A DNA stretch of 64,000 bases from CALMEC01 sp031366605. GTDB lineage: Bacteria; Actinomycetota; Thermoleophilia; Miltoncostaeales; Miltoncostaeaceae. Below are positions 9,701 through 17,759 of this stretch, piece by piece (position 1 is the first letter of the stretch; every line of letters begins with the position of its first letter). The stretch is taken from NCBI GenBank assembly GCA_031366605.1, contig JANLOO010000002.1, forward strand, positions 15,451-79,450. Direction: 5' to 3'. The position numbers and the translations under genes are program-made. Under the pieces are notes generated by a model. That model worked only from the letters and a program-made list of their open reading frames with translations, was not told the DNA's origin and did no database searches.

Positions 9701-10919
9701 AGTAGGCCCTGATCGCGTGGAGGTGCGATGGGTTGGCACGAACGTTCCATTCGGCGGTGAACCCGTGAAAGCCCGGGTATTCGAAGTCGGTGGCGAGAAT
9801 CTCGTCGATGACGGCATCGACGAGATCGGGGTCGTCCGATGCGAGTGCTTCCCGCCCGAGTCCCTTGATGAGGTCGAGCACGGTGGCCGGGTACGGGAAC
9901 GTGTGCCGGTGAAGCAGCTCGAAGACGGTTCGCACGAGCCGCTCCCGATCGGTGCCGGCACGTTGTGCCAGCACGCCCGAGCATGTGCGGGTCACCCCGC
10001 GGAGCGCCGTCTCGTGGGCGGGCACGAGTTCCGGGTGCTCGAGCACCCTGAGTAGCCAGCCGATCTTGGCGACGGCCCCGGTGGAGCCGCCATGGCGGCC
10101 GAGCGCGTCGGCCTGCGCGAGGTAGCCGCGGATGATGCGCGCGTTGTCGGGAAAGGCGACGAGCTCCCGGGCGTGGTTGCGGAGTGAGGAGCTCTCACCG
10201 AGCTGACGCAGGCGTTCGCGCAACTGTCGGAGGTCGGCGTGTGCGATGAACTCCGGGTCGCCGCCAGCGGCTCCGGCCAGCGGCCCCGGCGGTGCGACCT
10301 TGCGGAGCCAGCCGGCGGGGTCGTCGCAGGCGAGCCAGTGTTCGTACACGATGTCGAGGCTGGTTCGAAGCAGCGCGAGCGCTGCATCGATTGCGCCGTC
10401 GGCTGACCCGGCGGGAGCCTCGATGAGCGTTGCGGCGAGCTTCCGCAGTGACGGTGAAGCGGCCGGCACCAGGTCGGGAGCGTCACGCAGGATGCCCTCG
10501 AGCTCCGCCACGGCGTCGCGGATGACGAGTGCGTTGCGGGCGAGGGCTTCACCGGACTGGCGCGTGACGTGCTCGAGGTACGTCAGCCAGTAGCGGGCCG
10601 CGTCGTCGCGCACCCCGTACGGCGTGGCTTCGCGGAGGGTCTTGGCGTAGAGATCGCAGACGATCGCGATCGCCTCGCCGCCGCGCGGATGGCCGTTGAG
10701 GTAGTGGAAGTCGCTCATCGCGCGGCGGTGGAGGTCCTTGAGCGTCTGAGCCCAACCGACGTAGTGGTGGTGGATCTCCCGCAGGAGCTCCTCGGTGGCG
10801 TCGTGCACGCCACGCCATGGGACGGTGATCTCGAGGAGGATCGCGTGCTCAGGGGGGACAATGACCTCGACGGCCGTCCTGGCCAGATTCGCCTCCAGTG
10901 CCCCCCCGATGGACCGCAT
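6762..10919 (-). CDS. Very large PPDK-like protein: long N-terminal region, ATP-grasp and phosphohistidine domains
   Basis: The 1385-residue protein has a recognisable C-terminal third. Residues from about 880 resemble the nucleotide-binding domain of pyruvate phosphate dikinase (ALGKKAFMLRRLAQIGMRVPDGFVLTT, split here as ALGKKAFMLRRL and MRVPDGFVLTT). The end carries the swivelling domain with GGATSHAAVAAKRLGK, whose His1317 would be phosphorylated. The PEP/pyruvate barrel that normally follows is absent, so the acceptor must differ or sit elsewhere. The first ~880 residues are mostly helical, with HYVGWAQTLKDLHRR and RRKYALDHTDVTQRL, and I do not recognise them. The ATG at 10919 is a guess; the frame stays open to 11075. 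It is followed by the atypical GAPDH gene. Confidence 0.75.
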   Translation of the reverse strand: MRSIGGALEANLARTAVEVIVPPEHAILLEITVPWRGVHDATEELLREIHHHYVGWAQTLKDLHRRAMSDFHYLNGHPRGGEAIAIVCDLYAKTLREATPYGVRDDAARYWLTYLEHVTRQSGEALARNALVIRDAVAELEGILRDAPDLVPAASPSLRKLAATLIEAPAGSADGAIDAALALLRTSLDIVYEHWLACDDPAGWLRKVAPPGPLAGAAGGDPEFIAHADLRQLRERLRQLGESSSLRNHARELVAFPDNARIIRGYLAQADALGRHGGSTGAVAKIGWLLRVLEHPELVPAHETALRGVTRTCSGVLAQRAGTDRERLVRTVFELLHRHTFPYPATVLDLIKGLGREALASDDPDLVDAVIDEILATDFEYPGFHGFTAEWNVRANPSHLHAIRAYLRIIEVDPVAARPLLAALVAHLRLGGVSIADSALFQRDISSLLAGDIQPVYVQVKHLLKLLPVYFNEIGAEGELREVSTRIDEALHRRDPLCNFLRKQSHVECNPHLIDFVEEIARYWATGERQPLAAYVPQSLFDELGNDVPESRGIHAACQALARQMGSIDGIFALDLDDLRARLAGIPDTDDVDRERAELLVRIWREIRRKYALDHTDVTQRLRTFRMVDSPLLTDLETALAESAHAEALDHALTVLERLQAIVLRSGETTVYEDIYYKRHIAVGIPSMYGSYREERLDAMGLTFRMESLASALIARVMVVDALPADAGDRLRTIAGWLTQLHRGLRIDGFRAQGIAYALAMLDEALSRPTTTNAQFLNIFQLLSRNLESTIRARILDVYEEPLRRVIGRMIAREVLSGDSGDEDVLRHSEALIRDLIAGSLALQRFDALVGQTLGELRDSAARLVEPASPSLDLDRSIVALTTAPAELGAVALGKKAFMLRRLAQIGMRVPDGFVLTTDVFLARDALRASAQMRRRLEDRVRDELARMELRVGARFGDPERPLLLSVRGGAPFSMPGMLATYLNVGMSPAVTEGVIATRGAWAAWDAYRRFVQSWGMGHGLDRDRFDRLIADAKRRKGVVRKALLSPDDMRRLARDYRTMVVDAGIVMEDDPFAQLVRCIELVQASWDAPGPRLYRRELQFADEWGTAVIVQPMVFGNLGPRAGSGVLLTTDPQRACDSLELCGDFTVQSQGDDVVGGLVTTFPITERQRLREARDVDISLEKDFPAIHQALGDVARTLIDTHGMNHQEIEFTFESDRAEDLYLLQTRDTVAAPSAVVAAFIPGEALDRTRVAAGIGVSGGALSGLVAHTAADIAELRAHDPSAAIILLRPDTVPDDIALVLACDGMLTALGGATSHAAVAAKRLGKTCVVGCRSLDVDERHRMSRLGPHVLRPGDMVSISGLDGTVYLGAHPVQMVGVLGRAQQ

Positions 10920-11126
10920 ACCCCGCCCGCCAATGTGGTGGTGGACCCTGAGCGGAGTCTGTCGTGGCTCAGCTGGAAACGAATCCGGGTCGCCACCGCA
11001 AGGGAACGTGGGTTTCCCCGTAGCGAACCCGCGGCCGGCCCGCATCGACGATCCGGGTGGGCGCCGACGCCCCACACTCTCGGCGGCGGGAGGTTCTCAT
11101 GCTCAGCCCACAGCATCGGAGACAGC

Positions 11127-11438
11127 ATGGACACTGCATCTTGCGCCCGCCCCTCCAAGGTGGCCCGTTCATGTGGGATTGCGAGCAAGCTTGGGTACAA
11201 CGCTGCGTGTCCCGCGGGCGGTTGCGCACTGCTCGACGCCCTCGGCTACGAACTCCCATCCGATCGTCGGGACGTCTGTCCGGTCGAGGATCTCGCGCAG
11301 GGCGACAACGTCATCGTGCTTTGGACGTTCGACGAGCTCCGTCGCGAGATGCAGCGCGAGTCCGCCGTGTTGCGGACCGTTGATGCTGAACCGGCCGAGG
11401 CCACACGCCACACCGACGCCCTCCTCCGCCGGGCGTGA
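11127..11438 (+). CDS. Unknown 103-aa protein coupled to the acyl-CoA ligase pseudogene
   Basis: This frame starts at ATG 11127 after GGAGA and stops at 11438, where its TGA overlaps the GTG of the next frame by four bases (GTGA), a sign of translational coupling. The C-terminal half, with DNVIVLWTFDELRREMQRES, looks like real protein. The N-terminal half has several Cys and Gly and is less convincing. I do not recognise the family. The partner gene is broken, so this one may be drifting too. Confidence 0.4.
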   Translation: MDTASCARPSKVARSCGIASKLGYNAACPAGGCALLDALGYELPSDRRDVCPVEDLAQGDNVIVLWTFDELRREMQRESAVLRTVDAEPAEATRHTDALLRRA

Positions 11439-12906
11439 GCGCGGCGGCCTCGACCCGTCCCGCGTGGCGGGTGAACGTCGCCGAACTGCTCCTTGACGAC
11501 CTGCTGCCCGCGGGCGGTGATCGGTCCGCGATCCGCTTCCCGGGCGGGGAGTGGACGCTGGAGGAGTTGGCCCTGCGGGTTGGTGGGCTCGCCGGCGATC
11601 TTCGCGACCGGGGTGTCTCGGTCGGTGATCGCGTCGCGCTGATGCTCCCGAATGCCCCTTCGTGGTGGTGGCGTTCCTTGCGTTGATGCGCGTCGGCGCT
11701 GTTGCGGCGCTCGTTCCCGGCAACCTGCCCCGCGACCGGCTCGCCGACGCCGACGATCGAGCGCGGCCCGTCCTCGTGATCTCGAACGACCCCGGGCTTT
11801 CGACGCGCACGCCCGCGTTCTGCCCACATGATCCGAGCGTCGGCCACGGTCGCGATCCCGGCCCGGCGGCCACCCGCGGCACGGATCCCGCGTACCTGTT
11901 GCTCACCTCCGGGTCGACCGGACCGCCCAAGTGGGCGATCCATCGTCACGGTGACATCCCCTCGTGCTTGGCGACGTATGGCCGGCACGTACTCCGGCTT
12001 CGGCCTGGCGACGTAACGCACTCGTCGGCCACCCTCGCTGCGAGCTACGGGCTCGGCAACAGCCTCTACTTGCCCATCGGGGCGGGAGCCTGCGCGTGGA
12101 TCGACGGCCACCGCCCCTCGCCGGCGCAGGCTGCAGCCGCGTGCGTGGAGGGCGGTGTCACCGCGATGTTCGGGGTGCCGACGTTCTGGGCGCGCCTCGC
12201 GCGTCACGTCGTGGACGGCCGTGCCATACGGGAGGCGTTTGCGGGGGTCAGGCTCGCCGTGTCGGCGGGGGAAACTCTGCCCGAGGCGGTTTTCGACGCG
12301 GTGCGCCGCCACCTGGGCATGGAGCTCGTCGACGGTCTCGGCTCGTCCGAGGCGACGAACCTCTACCTGTCGAACCGCCCCGGTGGCGCAATTCGGGCTC
12401 CGTCGGTCATGTGATCCCGGGTTCGAGGTACAGGTGTGCGACAGCGACGACCGGCGGGTCGCGTCGGGTGAGGTCGGTCAGCTCCTGGTCCGAGGCGGAT
12501 CGGTCATGGCGGGGTATCTCGGGGACAAGCCCGCGTCGGCGAGCACGCTCGCGGGCGGCTGGCTCCACACCGGCGGCTTGGTGCAACGTCGGGGCGACGG
12601 CGCGTATCTGTTCGTCGGTCGCATCGGCGACCTGTTCAAGTCCAACGGTTTGTGGGTGGACCCGCATCGTGTGGCCGGCGTCCTCTCCAAGCATTGGCGC
12701 GTCGTGGAGGCCGCAGTGTTCGGTGTGCCCGATCAGGCCGGGGTCGTGCGCGTCGTTGCGGTCGTGGCCGTGACCGACGGCGCCGATGATCGGCTCGAAC
12801 AGGACCTGGCCGTGGTTCGCCGCATCGCGCCGCGGCCCACGAGGTGCCACGGGCCTTCGCGATCGTCTCCGAGCTGCCGACGGCGACATCGGGGACGTGT
12901 TCATGA
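11435..12906 (+). pseudogene. Frameshifted benzoate-type acyl-CoA ligase
   Basis: Consecutive pieces in different frames make one AMP-forming acyl-CoA synthetase of the benzoate-CoA ligase group. The first piece ends GDRVALMLPNAPS. The second carries the P-loop YLLLTSGSTGPPKWAIH, then AASYGLGNSLYLP and GLGSSEATNLYLS. The third carries VRGGSVMAGYLGDK and the A8-like segment GRIGDLFKSNGLWV. The fourth gives HEVPRAFAIVSELP. Breaks lie near 11668, 12410 and 12830. The terminal PTATSGK motif ends as PTATSGTCS and a stop at 12904-12906, so the catalytic C-terminal lysine is lost. It would have activated an aromatic or similar acid with ATP and CoA. Confidence 0.85.
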
Positions 12907-13094
12907 GTGGGTCGCGGCGATCGCAGCGGATGGCTGCTCATCGGGGCAACGTAACCACGCGGTACGGGTGTTGTCGGCGGCGTTGAACCCCGCGGCGATG
13001 GCAGCGGGTCCCCACACGCGGTTTCGCCAATTCCCCCAATCGAGGAACCCCCGGAGCGCGACGGGGCGACCAGGTCACCCGGCGCGGCGAGGTC

Positions 13095-13367
13095 GTGAAG
13101 GTCCCGACCGTCGCCCCGTATGACCTGCGACATTCGTTCGCGAGCATGTTGATCCACGCAGGGCGGAACCCGCTGCTCGTCGCTGCAGCGATGGGCCACC
13201 CGTCCGGCCAGTTGATCTGGTCGACGTATGGGCATCTGTTCGAAGCTGCGAGGCTCGCCGCGGACGTGAACATGGTCAAAACAATCCGGGTGGCGCGTGA
13301 TGAGTTGCGCAGAGGTTGCGCAACCCGGCCGGAACGGCACCTACGCCTCGTCAGTGACGACCGCTGA
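13095..13367 (+). pseudogene. C-terminal stub of a tyrosine recombinase (integrase)
   Basis: The 90 residues cover only the end of the catalytic domain: YDLRHSFASMLIHAG with the second Arg and His, AMGHPS with the third His, and STYGHLF with the nucleophile Tyr. Readable codons continue a little upstream (GDQVTRRGEVVKV), but the core-binding domain and the first catalytic Arg are absent. It lies 30 bases from the 3' end of a tRNA-Gly gene in convergent orientation, the usual place for an integrase of an element that inserted at that tRNA. I read it as the relic that brought in some of the accessory DNA to the left. Confidence 0.85.
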
Positions 13368-13396
13368 AAGTATCGCTTTAGCAGGGGTTATGTGAG

Positions 13397-13469
13397 AGCG
13401 GACGACGGGGCTCGAACCCGCGACCTCAAGCTTGGGAAGCTCGCGCTCTACCAGCTGAGCTACGTCCGC
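13397..13469 (-). tRNA. tRNA-Gly (anticodon CCC)
   Basis: The minus strand folds into a full cloverleaf. The acceptor arms are GCGGACG and CGTCCGC, the D stem is GCTC/GAGC, the anticodon stem CGAGC/GCTTG carries the loop TTCCCAA, and the T arm has GGTTCGAGCCCC. The discriminator base is T and no CCA is encoded. The 3' end faces the integrase stub. Confidence 0.95.
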
Positions 13470-13508
13470 ATCGGCGTCAACGCTACCAGAGACGTATCGC
13501 GGGAACGC

Positions 13509-13550
13509 CCTCGTGAGGACCGGCTGAAGGAGTCACCGGCCCTCGCGAGG
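13509..13550 (-). terminator. Terminator hairpin after the lipoprotein gene
   Basis: CCTCGTGAGGACCGGCT at 13509-13525 pairs with CACCGGCCCTCGCGAGG at 13534-13550, mostly by Watson-Crick or G-U pairs, around an 8-base loop. It lies just past the stop of the lipoprotein gene. Confidence 0.5.
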
Positions 13551-13566
13551 AATCACTCCCTTGGGT

Positions 13567-14664
13567 CTACTCCGGGACGATCGCGACCGTGGGGCAGTTC
13601 GAGATGAAGCCCGCCGACTTGAGGCCGCCGAGGTCTGCGTTGGCCGTCCCCTTGCCACCGCTGGTCAGGTCACCGGCCGTCGCACGGTCTGCGACGTCGA
13701 GCGCGGACTTGATCAGTGCCCGGCTGCCGGCCTTGATCGCCGCGTCACTCCAGACCACTGGCACGACGTCCCACACTGGTGAGTAGTCCGCGCCACCCGG
13801 CAGCGACGCCTGGATGTTGAGCGGCTCGCCCTCGCCGAGTACGGCCGACTGCAGACCTTGACGGTTGGGGTCGCCCTTTCCGCGAGTGCCGTTGACGATC
13901 GGAATGATCGCGGAACGGGCGGAGGTGGCCGGGTCGCTGACACCCTCACCGGGAGCGGCGTTGAGATTGGGTGCCAGGATGCTCTCTTCGAGCGCCGCCA
14001 CCACGTCCACAGACGCATCCAGACGCAGATACGCGACCTTCTTGCCACCGCTGAAGCCATGCAGGATCTTGAGCGTCACCTGCTTGGCAGCCGTGTCGAT
14101 TGCGGTGATGGCGTCCAGTTGACCGGTGTCGTTCTTGACCTGGGTCGCGTTGAGCACCGTTGCACCGTCAACGGTGACCAGCGGGCTGTAGGCGCTGTCG
14201 CCGATGGCGCCCGGTGCGACCTTGGTGGGCGGAAATCCGTCGGGGCCGGGGGTCACCGACCGCTCGGGACGGAAGTCCACTGTTCCGGCAAACGTCAACA
14301 GGTCGCCGGTGCCGGTCGCCTTCTGCACGGCCTTGGTGCCGATCGCGTTGGCGAGTTTGGGCGACCAGTTGACGCCACGCTTGGTGGCATCCGCTTGATC
14401 GGAGGAATCCGTCACGACGTACCACGATGGCGCGCCCTTGGCGGTCCGCCCCTCAAACAGCGGCAGCGTGACCGTCCCGCCCGCATCGTCGAACGCGATG
14501 GCGCTCTTGAGGAAGAGCGTCTCGGAGGTCGCGTCCGTGGTCGAACCACTCGCTCCGCTCGCCGCCGTAGTGTCCGAGCCGCCGCATCCCGCGATGACCG
14601 CGGAGGCCGCTGTCAAGACTGCGATTGCCGAGAGCGGTGTCCGCCAGGCCGTGTGTCGCTTCAT
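13567..14664 (-). CDS. Secreted lipoprotein, 365 aa, unknown function
   Basis: The protein starts MKRHTAWRTPLSAIAVL and has a lipobox AVIAGC, so it should be exported and lipid-anchored at the cysteine. A Ser/Thr/Ala-rich linker (GGSDTTAASGASGST) leads to a globular domain of about 320 residues with no transmembrane segment. Visible pieces include GRTAKGAPSWYVVTDSSD, a DGATVLNATQVKND strand-turn, and a C-terminal FISNCPTVAIVPE with one Cys. I cannot name the domain with confidence. The ATG at 14664 was chosen because AGGGGAC lies just upstream and the signal peptide begins there. It is downstream of argS, with 115 bases between, and ends at a hairpin. Confidence 0.65.
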   Translation of the reverse strand: MKRHTAWRTPLSAIAVLTAASAVIAGCGGSDTTAASGASGSTTDATSETLFLKSAIAFDDAGGTVTLPLFEGRTAKGAPSWYVVTDSSDQADATKRGVNWSPKLANAIGTKAVQKATGTGDLLTFAGTVDFRPERSVTPGPDGFPPTKVAPGAIGDSAYSPLVTVDGATVLNATQVKNDTGQLDAITAIDTAAKQVTLKILHGFSGGKKVAYLRLDASVDVVAALEESILAPNLNAAPGEGVSDPATSARSAIIPIVNGTRGKGDPNRQGLQSAVLGEGEPLNIQASLPGGADYSPVWDVVPVVWSDAAIKAGSRALIKSALDVADRATAGDLTSGGKGTANADLGGLKSAGFISNCPTVAIVPE

Positions 14665-14779
14665 CGAGGTCCCCTCTGTTGATATCCGATGCACGCGGTC
14701 ATCGCGTGCGGGGACCAACGTAGGAAGCCGTTGTTACCTGTTTGTCTCGCCCTCCTTACAGTGGGCTTAACGTGGCGGG

Positions 14780-16381
14780 CTACATCCGCTCGGGAGCGGA
14801 GACTCCCAGCAGAGACAATGCGATGGCCATGACCGAGCGCACCGCGCGGGTCAACTCAACCCGGAACGGCTTGACGTCGTCCGGGGCGTCGTAGACGCGG
14901 CACTGCTCGTAGAACACGTGGAAGTCGCGTGCCAGCTCGATCAGGTACGCGACCACGCGATGCGGTGCCAGGCGGCGCTCGGCTTCGCTCACCACATCCG
15001 GCCACTCGACCAGGCGCAGCGTCAGGGCACGCTCGGCGGGCTCGACTGACGGCGGTGCGGCGCCTGCCGCGATCTCGCCGACCCGCTCCAACACATTGCA
15101 CGCGCGGGCATGGACGTACTGGGCGTAGTAGACGGGGTTCTCACGGCTCTGCTCGCGTGCGACGGCCAGGTCCAACTCGAACGGCGTCTCGTTGGCGCGC
15201 TGCACCAAGAAGAACCGCGCCGCGTCAACACCGATGTCGTCGATCAGGTCGGACATCAAGACCAGGGTGCCCGCCCGTTTGCTCATCTTCTTCTCTTCGC
15301 CGGCTTCGATCAGGCTGACGAGCTGGATGAGCGGGATCTGCAGCATCTGGGGGTCGTAGCCGCCTGCGGCCAGTACCGCCCGCAGGCGCTGCAGATACCC
15401 ATGGTGGTCGGCACCCAGGACGTTGATCAGTACGTCGTAGCCGCGCGCCGCCTTGTCCAGGTGGTAGCCGATGTCGGGCGCGATGTACGTCGTCGTCCCG
15501 TCAGCGCGGCGCAGCACGCGGTCCTTCTCGTCGCCGTAGGCGCTGGTCCGAAACCAGATCGCGCCATCTTGTTCGTAGGCGTCCCCGGCGGACAGCAGAC
15601 GGTCGATGCCTGCAGCGACCTCGCCACTCTCGTGCAGCGACGTCTCCGAGAAGTACGCGTCGAACCGAACGCGAAAGCGGTCGAGGTCGACCTTCATGCG
15701 CTCTAACATCAACTGCTTCGCGCGATCTGCCAGCGCCTGACCATCGAGCCCCTCGCCGTCCAGTGCGCGTGCGATCTCGGTGACGTAGTCGCCCTGGTAG
15801 CCGTCGTCGGGCAGCGGTGTATCCAACCCGTGCAACTGGTCGAGGCGCGCCGCGACCGACTGACCGAACAGCGCGATCTGACGGCCGTAGTCGTTGACGT
15901 AGAACTCGCGATGGACCTCGTGGCCGGCGAACTCGAGAATGCGACCCAACGAGTCGCCGAACGCCGCATGGCGCGCATGACCGACATGGAGCGGGCCGGT
16001 CGGGTTGACCGACACGAACTCCAGGTGGATCCGCTTGGCCGGGGCTGCGAGGCCCGCACCATATCGCGGTCCGGCGGCCACGATCGCGGCAGCCGCGGTC
16101 GCGAACCACGCCGGGGCGAGGGTCATGTTGACGAATCCGGGACCTGCGACCTCGACCTTGGCGACGACGTCCAAGGCTTCGAGCGCTGCCGCGACCTCGG
16201 CTGCGATGTCGCGTGGCGAGCGTCGGGCGGCCTTGGCCAGGCTCATTGCGACGGGCGTCGCAAGGTCGCCGTGCTCCTGGCCGGCCGGCTGCGACAACTC
16301 GACCCGAACCTCGGAATCGATGGCGGCTGCCACGCCCAGGATGGCGTCGACGATGGGCGTGGTCAGTGCATTGGCGCTCAC
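14780..16381 (-). CDS. argS: Arginyl-tRNA synthetase
   Basis: This cytoplasmic class I enzyme charges tRNA-Arg with arginine. The 533-residue product shows the N-terminal add-1 domain (about 1-85, ending GPGFVNMTL), the HIGH-type motif PTGPLHVGHARHA at 128-139, the Arg-tRNA synthetase segment EFYVNDYGRQI, the KMSKS-type motif KKMSKRAGTL near residue 365, and the helical anticodon-binding end with QYVHARACNVLER. The length is slightly below the usual 550-580. The start is GTG at 16381; a TAACAT hexamer lies 9 bases upstream, so the transcript may carry a very short leader. The divergent hydrolase gene begins 49 bases away. Confidence 0.97.
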   Translation of the reverse strand: MSANALTTPIVDAILGVAAAIDSEVRVELSQPAGQEHGDLATPVAMSLAKAARRSPRDIAAEVAAALEALDVVAKVEVAGPGFVNMTLAPAWFATAAAAIVAAGPRYGAGLAAPAKRIHLEFVSVNPTGPLHVGHARHAAFGDSLGRILEFAGHEVHREFYVNDYGRQIALFGQSVAARLDQLHGLDTPLPDDGYQGDYVTEIARALDGEGLDGQALADRAKQLMLERMKVDLDRFRVRFDAYFSETSLHESGEVAAGIDRLLSAGDAYEQDGAIWFRTSAYGDEKDRVLRRADGTTTYIAPDIGYHLDKAARGYDVLINVLGADHHGYLQRLRAVLAAGGYDPQMLQIPLIQLVSLIEAGEEKKMSKRAGTLVLMSDLIDDIGVDAARFFLVQRANETPFELDLAVAREQSRENPVYYAQYVHARACNVLERVGEIAAGAAPPSVEPAERALTLRLVEWPDVVSEAERRLAPHRVVAYLIELARDFHVFYEQCRVYDAPDDVKPFRVELTRAVRSVMAIALSLLGVSAPERM

Positions 16382-16430
16382 GAGCGGGCAATGTTACCGG
16401 CAACGCACACCTCCACCGCCGGAGTGACTC

Positions 16431-17693
16431 ATGCAGACCGCGACCCACCGCATCCCGGGCCTGGTGCTGACCGACCACCGGTTCACCGTGCCACTCGACT
16501 ACGCCGAGCCCGCAGGCGCCTCGCTCGAGGTGTTCGCCCGGGAGGTCCGTTCGCCCAAAGGGACCGACCTTCCCTGGCTCGTGTTCTTCCAGGGTGGGCC
16601 GGGGTTCGAATCGCCACGACCGACCGAGCCGACCGGCTGGATCGGTCGCGCCCTCGCGGACTACCGGGTCTTGCTGCTCGACCAGCGGGGCACGGGACTG
16701 TCGACTCCGGTCCTTCCCGAAACGCTCGCGCAAATCCGCTCGCCCCAGGCTCAGGCCGCGTACCTGACGCATTTCCGCGCCGACAACATCGTGAACGATG
16801 CCGAGTTGATCCGCCGTGAACTGATCGGCGGCGACACGTGGAGTGTGCTCGGCCAGAGCTTCGGCGGGCTGTGCGTGACCCGCTACCTGTCGGCGGCGCC
16901 GCTCGGCCTGCGCGAAGCCATGATCACCGGTGGCATTCCGCCGCTCGGCGGCCACCCGGACGACTTCTACCGGTCCACGTACGCGCGGACGCTCGAGCGC
17001 AACGCGCTGTACTACGAGCGCTACCCTGGCGACCGTGAAGTGGTCCGCCGCATCACGAGCCGACTTGCGAACGACGACGTGGTGCTGCCCGACGGCTCCC
17101 CGCTCAGGGTCCGCCGGTTTCAACAACTGGGGATCTCCCTCGGCGCGGGTGACGGCTTCGAGCACCTGCACTACCTGTTGGAACAGGCGTTCGCCGCCGG
17201 TGGCGACGACCTGTCATCGCCGTTCCTGCGGCAGGTCATGGGCGAGCATCACTTCGAGACCAACCCGATCTACGCGCTGATCCACGAGGCCTGCGTCTGC
17301 GATGGAACGGCCTCGCGCTGGTCCGCCGCGCGACTGCGGACCGAGTTCCCGCAGTTCGACGACCCGACCAACCTGACGGCTGAGGCGATATTCCCGTGGA
17401 TGTTCGAGGACTACGCCGCCCTGCGCCCATTTGCCGAGACCGCCGACATCCTTGCCGACCACGGGTGGCCGAGGCTCTACGACCCTGAGGCGCTCGCGAA
17501 GAACACCGTGCCCGCCGCCGCTGCGATGTACTACGACGACATGTACGTGGAGCGGTCCTTGGGCGAGGCCACCGCCAAGGCCATCCCCGGTCTGCGCGTT
17601 TGGATCACCAACGAGTACCAGCACAACGGCCTGCGCGCCGATGGCGCCACCATCCTCGACCACCTCCTCGCCATGGTGCGCGGGGAGCGGTGA
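16431..17693 (+). CDS. Proline-iminopeptidase-like alpha/beta hydrolase (S33)
   Basis: The 420-residue product has the prolyl aminopeptidase plan: an oxyanion loop FFQGGPGFESPRP near residue 50, DQRGTGLSTP, the nucleophile elbow GQSFGG at about 141-146, a helical cap in the middle, and a late NEYQHNG supplying the catalytic His. These enzymes remove N-terminal proline from peptides in the cytoplasm, although substrate specificity in the family varies. The ATG follows GGAG at a good distance. It is divergent from argS and converges on rlmH with 66 bases between. There is no signal peptide. Confidence 0.85.
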   Translation: MQTATHRIPGLVLTDHRFTVPLDYAEPAGASLEVFAREVRSPKGTDLPWLVFFQGGPGFESPRPTEPTGWIGRALADYRVLLLDQRGTGLSTPVLPETLAQIRSPQAQAAYLTHFRADNIVNDAELIRRELIGGDTWSVLGQSFGGLCVTRYLSAAPLGLREAMITGGIPPLGGHPDDFYRSTYARTLERNALYYERYPGDREVVRRITSRLANDDVVLPDGSPLRVRRFQQLGISLGAGDGFEHLHYLLEQAFAAGGDDLSSPFLRQVMGEHHFETNPIYALIHEACVCDGTASRWSAARLRTEFPQFDDPTNLTAEAIFPWMFEDYAALRPFAETADILADHGWPRLYDPEALAKNTVPAAAAMYYDDMYVERSLGEATAKAIPGLRVWITNEYQHNGLRADGATILDHLLAMVRGER

Positions 17694-17759
17694 CACCTCA
17701 GCGTTGCTGGCGTGTGACTGGTCAGCCCTGGGCGCCGTCTCCGGAGCACGCCATGCCGC

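Noticed and set aside
5390..10800. Long open frames on the plus strand opposite the GAPDH and PPDK-like genes
   Set aside because: They mirror the codon structure of the real minus-strand genes in G+C-rich DNA, have no family motifs and no ribosome sites.
2465..12906. Frameshifts as sequencing errors or programmed shifts
   Set aside because: Lesions include in-frame motif deletions, a nonsense codon and missing domains, while most other long genes in the window are intact. Error in single positions cannot be excluded.
897..13396. Direct-repeat attachment site matching the tRNA 3' end
   Set aside because: I looked by eye for a second copy of the tRNA tail on the left side and did not find one; an alignment search would be needed.
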